From NCBI RefSeq assembly GCF_022829585.1, contig NZ_JAKSYC010000342.1, forward strand, positions 1 to 33,294: DNA of 33,294 nucleotides. The letters run 5' to 3'. The position numbers were made by a program, and so were the translations under genes. Below, in pieces: positions 1 through 8,351 of the stretch. The notes under the pieces were generated by a model that had not been told where the DNA came from, made no database searches, and saw only the letters and a program-made list of their open reading frames with translations. Each line of letters starts with the position of its first letter. The stretch's first letter is position 1. The stretch is from Methylobacterium sp. J-026 (GTDB lineage: Bacteria > Pseudomonadota > Alphaproteobacteria > Rhizobiales > Beijerinckiaceae).

Positions 1-87
1 TGCTACGTCTCCGTTCCGACCCGTCCAGGTTCGTCGAACCTGAAACCGCCGAAATAGCTTAACCGGATCAGCGACTTGTTGGGGGAA

Positions 88-133
88 ACCCCTACCCTGT
101 CAAGGTAGTGCTCTCCCGCTGAGCGATGCAGCC
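88..133 (-). pseudogene. 5' half of tRNA-Val(GAC), truncated
   Basis: On the minus strand, GGCTGCA (133-127) can serve as the 5' acceptor strand. It is followed by a normal D arm (GCTCAGCGGGAGAGC) and an anticodon arm with stem CTACC/GGTAG (108-104 and 96-92) and loop TTGACAG. The anticodon GAC is at 101-99 and reads valine GUC/GUU codons. After the variable-loop GGGG (91-88) the sequence stops being tRNA: there is no T arm, and no TGCAGCC acceptor complement down to base 1. The 3' half is therefore absent or displaced beyond the left edge. A functional Val(GAC) tRNA would have to be encoded elsewhere. Confidence 0.75.
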
Positions 134-136
134 GGG

Positions 137-156
137 CCGGAGCCGTACGGCTCCGG
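137..156. repeat. 20-bp perfect palindrome beside the tRNA fragment
   Basis: CCGGAGCCGTACGGCTCCGG is a perfect palindrome three bases upstream of the 5' end of the tRNA-Val half. It lies between that end and the candidate tRNA promoter, so it would fall in the transcribed leader. It could be a processing hairpin, a protein site or chance in GC-rich DNA. Confidence 0.5.
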
Positions 157-165
157 TGGGCGGGG

Positions 166-194
166 CCTATAGCGGCTGGCCGGCGGGGGCGCAA
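166..194 (-). promoter_or_regulatory. candidate promoter for the tRNA-Val locus
   Basis: On the minus strand, TTGCGC (194-189) is separated by 17 bases from TATAGG (171-166), a reasonable sigma-70 arrangement. Transcription would start about 25 bases before the tRNA 5' end at 133. The match is by eye only. Confidence 0.35.
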
Positions 195-550
195 GCGGAA
201 CCTGTGTTCTGACCGGCGGGCACCCGCCGCGGGCCGTTCGCCGGCACGAGGTGCACGGGGGCGGTAAAATGCGCTATGGGCCTGCCCCCCGGCATCCGGC
301 CGCGCCGCGAAGCGCCGGCCCGCCGCCTCAAGCTTCGAGACATGCGCCGCTTCATCGACAACGATCAGGGTGATTCGACCCGCGGCCGGATCGCGGCGGA
401 CCGTCCCGGCGGCCCCGTCCGGGTCCCGGCCTCAGCCGATGGGCGGCGCGCTTCCGCCGGGCGTCTCGGATCGGTCGGGGCGACGATCGGCGTCTATGGG
501 CCCCCGCGGGACCGCGTGCGGGCCACCGCGGCCGACGCGAGCGGGCTCTG
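195..550. other. non-coding stretch before the glycosyltransferase
   Basis: No open frame here has convincing coding character; the possible frames are short and arginine/proline rich, as expected for random GC-rich DNA. A TAAAAT box at 265-270 could be a -10 element, but no good -35 precedes it. I see no clear terminator or repeat. Confidence 0.4.
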
Positions 551-2737
551 ATGGTGTCCTCGACCGGGCCGAAGGCCCCCGAATCCCGCCTCCCGCCGGT
601 GCAGGTCGCCGGGCCCTGGCGCGGGCCGCGCCCCCTCGCGGCGCGGGTGGCCCCGGACGGGCTGCGCGTCGCGCTCCCGGGCCTTGCGGGCCGCTGGGTC
701 GAGGTCGTCCTGTCCAACGATCCGGCGGAGGCCCGGGACACCGTGCCGGACATCAGCCTCGTCGGGTCCGATGGCCGGCCGGGATCGCCGCTGCCCCAGG
801 AGGCGCGGGGCGGGGGCGCCTGCGCGTGGATCGGCCGCCTGCCCGAGGACGCGGCCGAACTCCGCGTCGCCGACCCGTCCGGACGGGTGCCGGTCCACCT
901 GAGGCGGATCGCGGTGCGCCGCCTCACCCGGCCGATCCTGGCCCTGCGCGGCCTCCTGCGCGAGCCCGGATTGACCGTCCAGGCGCTCACCTGGCGCGTC
1001 CTCGGCAAGAAGGTCCGGGCCCGGGGCTTCCTCGGCCGGGCCCTGCGCCACCGGCGGGTGACCGGCTACGAGGCCTGGCTCGGCACCCACGCCCTGCGCC
1101 GGGCGGAGCGGGACGGGATCGCCGCCGAGATCGCCGCCTGGGCGGACCCGCCCCTGATCTCCGTGCTGATGCCGGTGCATGATCCTGATCCGAAGGTGCT
1201 CCGGGCCGCCCTCGCCTCGCTCAGCGCGCAACTCTACCCCCATTGGGAACTCTGCGTCGTCGATGATGCCTCCACGCGGCCCGCGATCCCAAAAATCCTG
1301 GCCCGCGCGGCCGAGGCCGATCCGCGCATCCGCGTCCTGACCCGGCCTGAGAACGGCCACATCGCCCGGGCGACCAACGATGCGCTGGGCCTCGCCCGGG
1401 GCGTCGCCTGCGCCTTCATGGATCACGACGACGCGCTCACCGAGGACGCCCTCTACCAGGTCGCCCGGGCGCTCCGCCGCGCTCCGGACCTCGTGCTGAT
1501 CTACAGCGACGAGGACAAGATCGACGGGCGCGGCCGCCGGTTCGACCCGCACTTCAAGGCCGCCTTCGACCGCGAGCTGCTCTACGCGCAGAACTACATC
1601 AACCATCTCACGGTGGTGCGGACCGAGGCCCTGCGGGCGGTCGGTGGCCTGCGCCCCGGCTTCGAGGGCAGCCAGGACCACGACCTGCTGCTCCAGCTCA
1701 CCGACGGCCTCGATCCCGCCCGCATCCGCCACATCCCGCGGGTGCTCTACCATTGGCGCGCGGCGCAGGGCTCCGGCACCTTCTCGGACCGGTCGCTGGC
1801 CCGGGCGGAGGCCGCGCGCCTGCGCGCCCTGGAGGAAATCGTGGCGCCCTGGGGCGGCCGGGCCGAGGCCGGCCCCAACGGCTTCAACCGCCTGATCCGG
1901 CCCCTGCCGGAGCCGCCGCCCCGGGTCTCGGCGATCATCCCGACCCGGGACCGCGCCGAACTCCTGTCGGTGACCCTCGACGGGTTGCTCGCGGCCACCG
2001 ATTACCCCGACATCGAGGTGATCATCCTCGACAACGACAGCCGCGAGCCCGAGACCACCGCCCTGTTCGCCCGCTACCGGGACGATCCGCGGGTGCGCGT
2101 GGTGCCGGTGCCGGGGGCCTTCAATTTTTCCGATCTCTCCAACCGGGGGGCGGCAGCGGCCACCGGGCCGATCCTGCTGTTCCTCAACAACGACATCGAG
2201 GTGCTGGAGCCGGGCTGGCTCACCGAGATGGTCCGCCACGCGGTCCGGCCCGAGATCGGCGCCGTCGGGGCCAAACTCCTCTATCCGGACCGGACCATCC
2301 AGCACGGCGGAATCGTGCTGGGGATCGGCGGCGTCGCCGGGCACAGCCATCTCGGCGTGGCCGACGCGGATCCGGGCTACTTCTGCCGCATGGTCATCGC
2401 CCACGAGGTCTCGGCGGTGACCGGCGCGTGCCTGGCCATGCGGGCCGACATCTTCGCGCAGGTCGGCGGATTCGACGCGGCCGCCCTGAAGGTCGCCTTC
2501 AACGACGTCGATCTCTGCCTGAAGGTCCGCCGGGCCGGCTACCGCATCGTCTGGACGCCCTTCGCCAAGCTCATTCACCACGAGTCGAAGAGCCGCGGGG
2601 CCGAGGACACGCCCGAGAAGCAGAAGCGCTTCGAGGGCGAGGTGCTCACGATGCTCGACCGCTGGGGCCCGGAGCTGCGCGCCGACCCGTACTACAACAT
2701 CAACCTGTCACGGAATTCCGCGCACTACCGCGTCTGA
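551..2737 (+). CDS. two-domain family 2 glycosyltransferase
   Basis: The 728-residue protein has two GT-A (GT2) domains in tandem. The first starts near residue 201 (LISVLMPVHDP), has its acidic metal/nucleotide site at DHDDAL (about 290) and a DEDK motif near 320. The second starts at about 458 (RVSAIIPTRDR) and has LFLNNDIEVL near 545. The first ~195 residues are an extension without recognisable motifs. Such double-GT2 proteins usually transfer sugars in O-antigen, capsule or other surface polysaccharide synthesis on the cytoplasmic membrane face. No signal peptide or membrane segment is evident. The ATG at 551 is the first in frame; no strong ribosome binding site confirms it. The gene stands alone, so sugar donor and acceptor cannot be inferred. 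Confidence 0.85.
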   Translation: MVSSTGPKAPESRLPPVQVAGPWRGPRPLAARVAPDGLRVALPGLAGRWVEVVLSNDPAEARDTVPDISLVGSDGRPGSPLPQEARGGGACAWIGRLPEDAAELRVADPSGRVPVHLRRIAVRRLTRPILALRGLLREPGLTVQALTWRVLGKKVRARGFLGRALRHRRVTGYEAWLGTHALRRAERDGIAAEIAAWADPPLISVLMPVHDPDPKVLRAALASLSAQLYPHWELCVVDDASTRPAIPKILARAAEADPRIRVLTRPENGHIARATNDALGLARGVACAFMDHDDALTEDALYQVARALRRAPDLVLIYSDEDKIDGRGRRFDPHFKAAFDRELLYAQNYINHLTVVRTEALRAVGGLRPGFEGSQDHDLLLQLTDGLDPARIRHIPRVLYHWRAAQGSGTFSDRSLARAEAARLRALEEIVAPWGGRAEAGPNGFNRLIRPLPEPPPRVSAIIPTRDRAELLSVTLDGLLAATDYPDIEVIILDNDSREPETTALFARYRDDPRVRVVPVPGAFNFSDLSNRGAAAATGPILLFLNNDIEVLEPGWLTEMVRHAVRPEIGAVGAKLLYPDRTIQHGGIVLGIGGVAGHSHLGVADADPGYFCRMVIAHEVSAVTGACLAMRADIFAQVGGFDAAALKVAFNDVDLCLKVRRAGYRIVWTPFAKLIHHESKSRGAEDTPEKQKRFEGEVLTMLDRWGPELRADPYYNINLSRNSAHYRV

Positions 2738-2893
2738 ACGGCCAGGCCGACTCGGCGGATCGCGCACGGTGGCATGCATGCGTCAGTGGGTGAACTTGCG
2801 TCCAGGGCCGGTTGCGATACCTCTGGACATGCCGCAAGAGGCGGTTCCGGCCAAGGCGTCCCAGGGGGCGCGCGGCGAGGGCGACAGCCAGCG

Positions 2894-4225
2894 ATGAGTG
2901 CGAACACACCTACGGTCACGGGCCTCGAGCGCGACGCCCAGCAGGCGATGGGGGACCACAAGGTCCATCCCAACGAGATCGCCATCGGCGTCGTCATCGG
3001 CCGCGCGTCCGAATACTTCGATTTCTTCGTGTTCGGCATCGCCTGCGTGCTGGTGTTCCCGAAGGTGTTCTTTCCCTTCGTCGATCCGCTGAAGGGGACG
3101 CTCTACGCCTTCGCGATCTTCGCCCTGGCGTTCATCGCCCGGCCGATCGGGACGGTGATCTTCATGGCGATCGACCGGCGCCACGGGCGCAGCGTCAAGC
3201 TCACCACGGCCCTGTTCCTGCTCGGCGCCTCGACCGCGGCGGTGAGCTTCCTGCCCCGCTACGACAGCATCGGCATCGCCTCCGTCTACATCCTGGCGGC
3301 CCTGCGCGTGCTGCAGGGTCTGGCGCTCGGCGGTGCCTGGGACGGCCTCGCCTCGCTGCTCGCCATGAACGCCCCCCGGGAGCGGCGCGGCTGGTACGCG
3401 ATGATCCCGCAGCTCGGCGCCCCGCTCGGCTTCATGGTGGCGAGCGCCCTGTTCGCGTTCTTCCTGGTCAATCTCGACGAGGCCGACTTCATCGATTGGG
3501 GCTGGCGCTTCCCGTTCTACTGCGCCTTCACCATCAACGTCGTGGCGCTGTTCGCCCGGCTCCGGCTCGTGGCCACCGAAGAGTTCGCCCGGATGATGGA
3601 TCTCGACCGGCTGCGGCCGGTGCCGGCGCTGGAACTGTTCCGCCACCATGCGGGCGACGTGATGCGCGGCGCCTTCGTGCCCCTCGCCGCCTTCGCCCTG
3701 TTCCACCTCGTGACGATCTTCCCGATCGCGTGGCTGGCGCTCAACCCCACAAGCCGCTCCCCCGGCGACTTCCTGATCGTGCAGTTCTCGGGCGCCATCG
3801 TGTGCGCCGGCGCGGTCGCCGCCTCCGGGCTGATCGCCGACCAGATCGGACGGCGCAACTGCCTGATCATGAGCGCCTCGCTGATCGGCTTCTTCGCCGT
3901 CGGCAGCATCATCGCGCCGCTCCTGTTCGGCGAGAGCGCCATCGGCCAGACCATCTACGTGACGATCGGCTTCATGCTGCTCGGGCTCGCCTACGGCCAG
4001 ACGGCGGGCGCGGTGACCGCCCGGCTCGGCAACCACTACCGCTACACCGGGGCCGCGCTCACCTCCGACTTCGCGTGGCTGATCGGCGCCGGCTTCGCCC
4101 CGCTCGTGGCGCTGTTCCTGTCGCAGCGCTACGGGCTGGCGATGATCGGCGTGTACCTCCTGTCCGGCGCAGTCTGCACCCTCGCGGCCCTGTACTTCGA
4201 TCGCTCGGAAATGCGTCAGATGTAG
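2894..4225 (+). CDS. MFS transporter, metabolite:H+ symporter type
   Basis: A 443-residue integral membrane protein with about 12 hydrophobic segments. The start of the first segment (ASEYFDFFVFG) matches the E-x-x-D-x-x-x-F-G signature of the metabolite:H+ symporter branch (ProP, KgtP, ShiA). The loop between helices 2 and 3 carries the MFS motif as DRRHGR. The frame stays open to an ATG at 2774, but the extra 40 residues are hydrophilic and unlike the family, whereas MSANTPTVTG at 2894 gives a normal short N-terminus; I chose 2894. The gene ends 163 bases before cyoA on the same strand, so it may be part of the oxidase locus. The substrate is unknown; an organic acid or similar small metabolite is the family expectation. 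Confidence 0.85.
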   Translation: MSANTPTVTGLERDAQQAMGDHKVHPNEIAIGVVIGRASEYFDFFVFGIACVLVFPKVFFPFVDPLKGTLYAFAIFALAFIARPIGTVIFMAIDRRHGRSVKLTTALFLLGASTAAVSFLPRYDSIGIASVYILAALRVLQGLALGGAWDGLASLLAMNAPRERRGWYAMIPQLGAPLGFMVASALFAFFLVNLDEADFIDWGWRFPFYCAFTINVVALFARLRLVATEEFARMMDLDRLRPVPALELFRHHAGDVMRGAFVPLAAFALFHLVTIFPIAWLALNPTSRSPGDFLIVQFSGAIVCAGAVAASGLIADQIGRRNCLIMSASLIGFFAVGSIIAPLLFGESAIGQTIYVTIGFMLLGLAYGQTAGAVTARLGNHYRYTGAALTSDFAWLIGAGFAPLVALFLSQRYGLAMIGVYLLSGAVCTLAALYFDRSEMRQM

Positions 4226-4276
4226 CTGGGACGGCGGGCCGCGCGGGCCGCGCGGCCGTCCGGGATCTGACAGGAA

Positions 4277-4375
4277 CGCCGCCTCGCGCGGCACGGCTGA
4301 AGCGCCGCGGCAGCGGCATGGCAGAGCGCCGCACTCGCGGCATGGCAGAAGCGCCGCATTCGCGGCCTGGGATGA
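4277..4375. repeat. four-unit ~24-bp tandem repeat before cyoA
   Basis: Imperfect units start near 4277, 4301, 4324 and 4350. The core is AGCGCCGCACTCGCGG followed by CATGGCAGA. Units 2 to 4 are the best matched; unit 1 is degenerate. Each unit also contains a small inverted repeat (GCCGC/GCGGC), so RNA from the region could form serial hairpins. It fills most of the 163-base gap between the MFS gene and cyoA, where the oxidase promoter would be expected. Confidence 0.7.
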
Positions 4376-4388
4376 CGAGACGCGTGCT

Positions 4389-5618
4389 GTGACCTCCACG
4401 ACCCATCGACCGGACAGGACCGACACCGTGCGAGCCCGGGGCGGTCGCGGGCGGCGCCTCCTGCCGCTCCTCGCCCTGCCGCTGCTGACGCTGCTCGGCG
4501 GCTGCAACTTCGTGGTGCTGCACCCGGCCGGCTACGTGGCCGAGCAGCAGCGCAACCTCGTGCTGGCCGCCACCGGGCTGATGCTCCTGATCATCGTGCC
4601 GGTGATCGCCTTCACGCTGATCTTCGCGTGGCGCTACCGGGCGACCAACGCGGACGCGGTCTATGATCCCGAATGGCACCACTCGACGCAGCTCGAAGTG
4701 CTGATCTGGACGGCGCCGCTGATGATCATCATCGCGCTCGGCGCCCTCACCTGGATCGGGACCCACACCCTCGACCCGTTCCGGCCGCTCAGCAAGATCG
4801 ACCCGAAGCGCGACGTCCCGGCCGGCACCCAGCCCCTCGAGGTCGAGGTGATCGCCATGGATTGGAAGTGGCTGTTCCTCTACCCACAATACGGGATCGC
4901 CACGGTCAACGAGCTCGCCGCGCCGGTGGACCGGCCGATCCAGTTCAAGATCACCGCCACCGACGTGATGAACACGTTCTACGTGCCGACTCTGGCCGGC
5001 ATGGTCTACGCGATGCCGGGGATGCAGACCCAGCTCCACGCGGTGATCAACCGCGCGGGCGCCTATGAGGGCCGCTCGGCGCATTACAGCGGCGCCGGCT
5101 TCTCGAACATGTTCTTCAAGTTCCACGGCCTGACCGATGACGCCTTCGGTCAGTGGATCGCCAAGGCCAAGGCCGAGGGCGGCGAGCTCAGCCAGGAGGC
5201 CTACCTCAAGCTCGAGGAGCCGAGCGAGGCCGAGCCCGCGCGCTACTACAAGTCCTACATGAAGGGCCTCTACGACCGGATCATCGGCATGTGCCCCCGG
5301 CCCGACCAGATGTGCGTCGGCGAAATGGCGAAGATCGACGCCCAGGGCGGTGCCTCGGGCGAGGAGGCGGAGGCGAACTACAAGCGGCTGCAATACGACA
5401 ACCGCCTGGCGGAGCGCGGCGTCGAGGGGCCCGGTGCGACGACCCCGGCCTCGGGGACCGGCCCGCACGGGCAGACGCAGCCTCAGGGCATGCGGCCGCG
5501 GCCCGACATGGGCAACCCGGATTCCCGCGGGAAGACATCGCCCGAGGACCAGGGCAAGGGCTCCGGCGAGGGCCAGAGCGAGGGCGGTCAGATCGCGCCC
5601 AAGCAACTGAACCAATGA
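4389..5618 (+). CDS. cyoA: ubiquinol oxidase subunit II
   Basis: Subunit II of a heme-copper quinol oxidase. The N-terminus is a lipoprotein signal ending at LLGGC (Cys39), then two membrane helices (about 57-80 and 103-123) and a periplasmic cupredoxin domain. The CuA cysteines of cytochrome c oxidases are absent; the loop reads SAHYSGAGFSNMFFKF, as in quinol oxidases. At 409 residues it is some 90 longer than E. coli CyoA. The excess is a Gly/Pro/Gln/Ser-rich hydrophilic tail from about residue 325. The start shown is GTG at 4389 (MTSTTHRP); GTG at 4428 would also leave a complete lipoprotein signal. It is first in cyoABCD-SURF1, with a 95-base gap to cyoB containing a short TCGCTC/GAGCGA hairpin at 5641-5658. 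Confidence 0.95.
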   Translation: MTSTTHRPDRTDTVRARGGRGRRLLPLLALPLLTLLGGCNFVVLHPAGYVAEQQRNLVLAATGLMLLIIVPVIAFTLIFAWRYRATNADAVYDPEWHHSTQLEVLIWTAPLMIIIALGALTWIGTHTLDPFRPLSKIDPKRDVPAGTQPLEVEVIAMDWKWLFLYPQYGIATVNELAAPVDRPIQFKITATDVMNTFYVPTLAGMVYAMPGMQTQLHAVINRAGAYEGRSAHYSGAGFSNMFFKFHGLTDDAFGQWIAKAKAEGGELSQEAYLKLEEPSEAEPARYYKSYMKGLYDRIIGMCPRPDQMCVGEMAKIDAQGGASGEEAEANYKRLQYDNRLAERGVEGPGATTPASGTGPHGQTQPQGMRPRPDMGNPDSRGKTSPEDQGKGSGEGQSEGGQIAPKQLNQ

Positions 5619-5713
5619 CGCAGATGAACCAAAGACGACATCGCTCCCCGGAGAGCGAGCCTTACACCGTATGACCGGCGGTCGCCGTCGAACCCACTGA
5701 ACGGGCCGATCCC

Positions 5714-7714
5714 ATGTTCGCAAATTTGGACTTACAGCAGCTGATCCTCGGGCGGTTCACGTTCGAGCAGATCCCCTACCAGGAGCCGATCCTGCAGGGG
5801 ACGTTCGCCGGCGTGGCGGTGGTCGGTCTCGCCGTGATCGGCGTCATCACCTATTACCGCTTCTGGGGGCCGATGTGGCGTGACTGGATCACGTCGATCG
5901 ACCACAAGAAGATCGGCATCATGTACTGCATCTTCGCGGCGGTCATGCTGCTGCGCGGCTTCGCCGACGCGATCCTGATGCGCTCGCAGCAGGCCGTGGC
6001 GTTCGGCTCGGAGCAGGGCTTCCTGCCGCCGCACCATTACGACCAGATCTTCACCGCCCACGGCATGATCATGATCTTCTTCGTGGCGATGCCGTTCGTC
6101 ACGGGGATGATGAACTTCGCCGTGCCGCTGCAGATCGGCGCCCGCGACGTCGCCTTCCCGTTCCTGAACAACTTCAGCTTCTGGATGACGGTGGCCGGCG
6201 GCATGCTGGTCATGGTCTCGCTGTTCGTCGGCGAGTTCTCCCGGGCGACCTGGCTCGCCTACCCGCCGCTCTCGGAGGCCTCCATGAGCCCCGGCGTCGG
6301 CGTCGACTACTACATCTGGGCGCTGCAGATCGCCGGCATCGGGACCCTGCTGTCGGGGATCAACCTGATCGCCACGATCGTGAAGATGCGCGCGCCCGGC
6401 ATGACCATGATGAAGCTGCCGATCTTCGTCTGGTCGTCCCTGTGCACCAACATCCTGATCGTGGCCGCCTTCCCGATCCTGACGGCCGTCCTCGCGATGC
6501 TGTCGCTCGACCGCTACGTCGGCACGCATTTCTTCACGAACGACCTCGGCGGCAACGCCATGCTGTACTTCAACCTGATCTGGATCTGGGGCCACCCGGA
6601 GGTCTACATCCTGATCCTTCCGGCCTTCGGGGTGTTCTCGGAGATCACCTCGACCTTCTGCGGCAAGCGCCTGTTCGGCTACACCTCGATGGTCTACGCG
6701 CTGGTGGTGATTACCATCCTCGCCTACCTCGTGTGGCTGCACCACTTCTTCACCATGGGCTCGGGCGCGGACGTGAACTCGTTCTTCGGGATCACGACCA
6801 TGATCATCTCGATCCCCACGGGGGCGAAGATCTTCAACTGGATGTTCACCATGTACCGCGGCCGGATCCGGTTCGAGGTGCCGATGCTGTGGGTGGTGGC
6901 GTTCATCGTCACCTTCGTGATCGGCGGCATGACCGGCGTCCTGCTGGCGGTGCCCCCGGCCGACTTCGTGCTGCACAACTCGCTGTTCCTGATCGCGCAC
7001 TTCCACAACGTGATCATCGGCGGCGTGCTGTTCGGGATGTTCGCCGGCGTGACCTTCTGGTTCCCGAAGGCCTTCGGGTTCAAGCTCGATGAGTTCTGGG
7101 GCAAGGTCGCCCTCGTGTTCTGGGTGACCGGGTTCTACGTCGCCTTCATGCCGCTCTACGTGCTCGGCCTGATGGGCGTGACCCGGCGCATGCAGCACTT
7201 CGACGACCCGTCGCTGCAGATCTGGTTCGTGATCGCCGCCATCGGCGCCGCGCTGATCGCCTGCGGCATCGCCTCGCAGATCGTCATGTTCGTGGTCTCG
7301 ATCCGCAACCGCGACAAGCTGCGCGACCTGACCGGCGACCCGTGGGGCGGCCGGACGCTGGAATGGTCCACCTCCTCGCCGCCGCCGGACTACAACTTCG
7401 CCTTCACCCCGGTGGTCCACGATTCCGACGCGTGGTGGGACATGAAGAACCGCGGCTTCGCCCGTCCGATGCAGGGCTACAAGCCGATCCACATGCCCAA
7501 GAACACCGCGACCGGGGCGATCCTGGCGGGCCTGAACTTCGCCTTCGGCATCGCCATGATCTGGTACGTGTGGTGGCTGGCGGCGCTCAGCTTCCTGGCG
7601 ATCTTCGTCGTGGCGATCGCCCATACCTTCAACTACAAGCGTGACTACTACATTCCCGCCGACACGGTCAGTCGGACGGAAGGTCAGCGGACACGCGAAC
7701 TGGAGATGGCGTGA
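5714..7714 (+). CDS. cyoB: ubiquinol oxidase subunit I
   Basis: The catalytic heme-copper subunit, 666 residues. Metal ligands are all present: H294 and Y298 (WGHPEVY, CuB with the cross-linked Tyr), H343/H344 (WLHHFF, CuB), and H429/H431 (AHFHN, hemes). Residues corresponding to the quinol-binding site of E. coli CyoB are conserved: R81 and D85 in LLRGFAD, H108 and Q111 in HHYDQ. The enzyme should therefore oxidise ubiquinol, reduce O2 to water and pump protons in the inner membrane. The protein ends with two extra C-terminal helices typical of CyoB. Four bases separate its stop from the first candidate ATG of cyoC. Sequence alone does not decide whether the high-spin heme is o or a. Confidence 0.97.
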   Translation: MFANLDLQQLILGRFTFEQIPYQEPILQGTFAGVAVVGLAVIGVITYYRFWGPMWRDWITSIDHKKIGIMYCIFAAVMLLRGFADAILMRSQQAVAFGSEQGFLPPHHYDQIFTAHGMIMIFFVAMPFVTGMMNFAVPLQIGARDVAFPFLNNFSFWMTVAGGMLVMVSLFVGEFSRATWLAYPPLSEASMSPGVGVDYYIWALQIAGIGTLLSGINLIATIVKMRAPGMTMMKLPIFVWSSLCTNILIVAAFPILTAVLAMLSLDRYVGTHFFTNDLGGNAMLYFNLIWIWGHPEVYILILPAFGVFSEITSTFCGKRLFGYTSMVYALVVITILAYLVWLHHFFTMGSGADVNSFFGITTMIISIPTGAKIFNWMFTMYRGRIRFEVPMLWVVAFIVTFVIGGMTGVLLAVPPADFVLHNSLFLIAHFHNVIIGGVLFGMFAGVTFWFPKAFGFKLDEFWGKVALVFWVTGFYVAFMPLYVLGLMGVTRRMQHFDDPSLQIWFVIAAIGAALIACGIASQIVMFVVSIRNRDKLRDLTGDPWGGRTLEWSTSSPPPDYNFAFTPVVHDSDAWWDMKNRGFARPMQGYKPIHMPKNTATGAILAGLNFAFGIAMIWYVWWLAALSFLAIFVVAIAHTFNYKRDYYIPADTVSRTEGQRTRELEMA

Positions 7715-7718
7715 TCCG

Positions 7719-8351
7719 ATGATGCACGCGGAGACTGCACCCCCCGGCGCCGCGGCGCCGGTCTTCTACCAGACCGACGAGGAAGGCCATCACTCCGAGG
7801 GCTCGACCATGCTCGGGTTCTGGCTCTACCTGATGAGCGACTGCCTCATCTTCGCGACGCTGTTCGCGACCTACGGGGTGCTCGGCCGCAGCTACGCGGC
7901 CGGGCCGACCCCGAAGGAGCTGTTCGACCTGCCGGGCATCGCGGTGAACACCGCCATGCTGCTGTTCTCGTCCATCACCTACGGCTTCGCCATGCTGGAG
8001 ATGGACCGGGACCGGGTGAAGCAGACGCAGATCTGGCTGGCGGTAACCGGCCTGTTCGGCGCGGCCTTCGTGTTCCTGGAGATCCGGGAATTCGTCCACC
8101 TGTTCCATGAGGGCGCACCGCCCTGGCGCAGCGCCTTCCTGTCGTCGTTCTACACCCTGGTGTCGACCCACGGCCTGCACGTCTCCATGGGCATCCTGTG
8201 GCTGATCGTGCTGATGGTGCAGGTGCGCAAGCACGGGCTGATCGTCGAGAACAAGCGGCGGCTGATGTGCCTGTCGATGTTCTGGCACTTCCTCGACCTG
8301 ATCTGGATCGGCGTCTTCACCGTCGTCTACCTGATGGGAGTGCTCGAATGA
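7719..8351 (+). CDS. cyoC: ubiquinol oxidase subunit III
   Basis: A 210-residue protein with five hydrophobic segments, the normal size and topology of CyoC. It belongs to the subunit III family that stabilises the catalytic core. Two adjacent ATG codons (7719 and 7722) are possible starts. The frame runs upstream into cyoB, but that extension is not CyoC-like. Its stop overlaps the cyoD start in an ATGA, which indicates translational coupling. Confidence 0.95.
   Translation: MMHAETAPPGAAAPVFYQTDEEGHHSEGSTMLGFWLYLMSDCLIFATLFATYGVLGRSYAAGPTPKELFDLPGIAVNTAMLLFSSITYGFAMLEMDRDRVKQTQIWLAVTGLFGAAFVFLEIREFVHLFHEGAPPWRSAFLSSFYTLVSTHGLHVSMGILWLIVLMVQVRKHGLIVENKRRLMCLSMFWHFLDLIWIGVFTVVYLMGVLE

Noticed and set aside
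494..2581. Very long open frame on the minus strand opposite the glycosyltransferase, and similar ones opposite cyoB, mcmA, tsaD, DUF2252 and others
   Set aside because: High GC content leaves few stop codons. These frames are Arg/Gly/Asp/His-rich, lack domains and mirror well-supported genes.
2774..2893. Forty-codon N-terminal extension of the MFS transporter
   Set aside because: It is hydrophilic and low-complexity, and the internal ATG gives the family's normal start.
5063..5135. CuA centre in CyoA, which would make it a cytochrome c oxidase
   Set aside because: The cysteine pair is absent and the quinol-site residues in CyoB are conserved.
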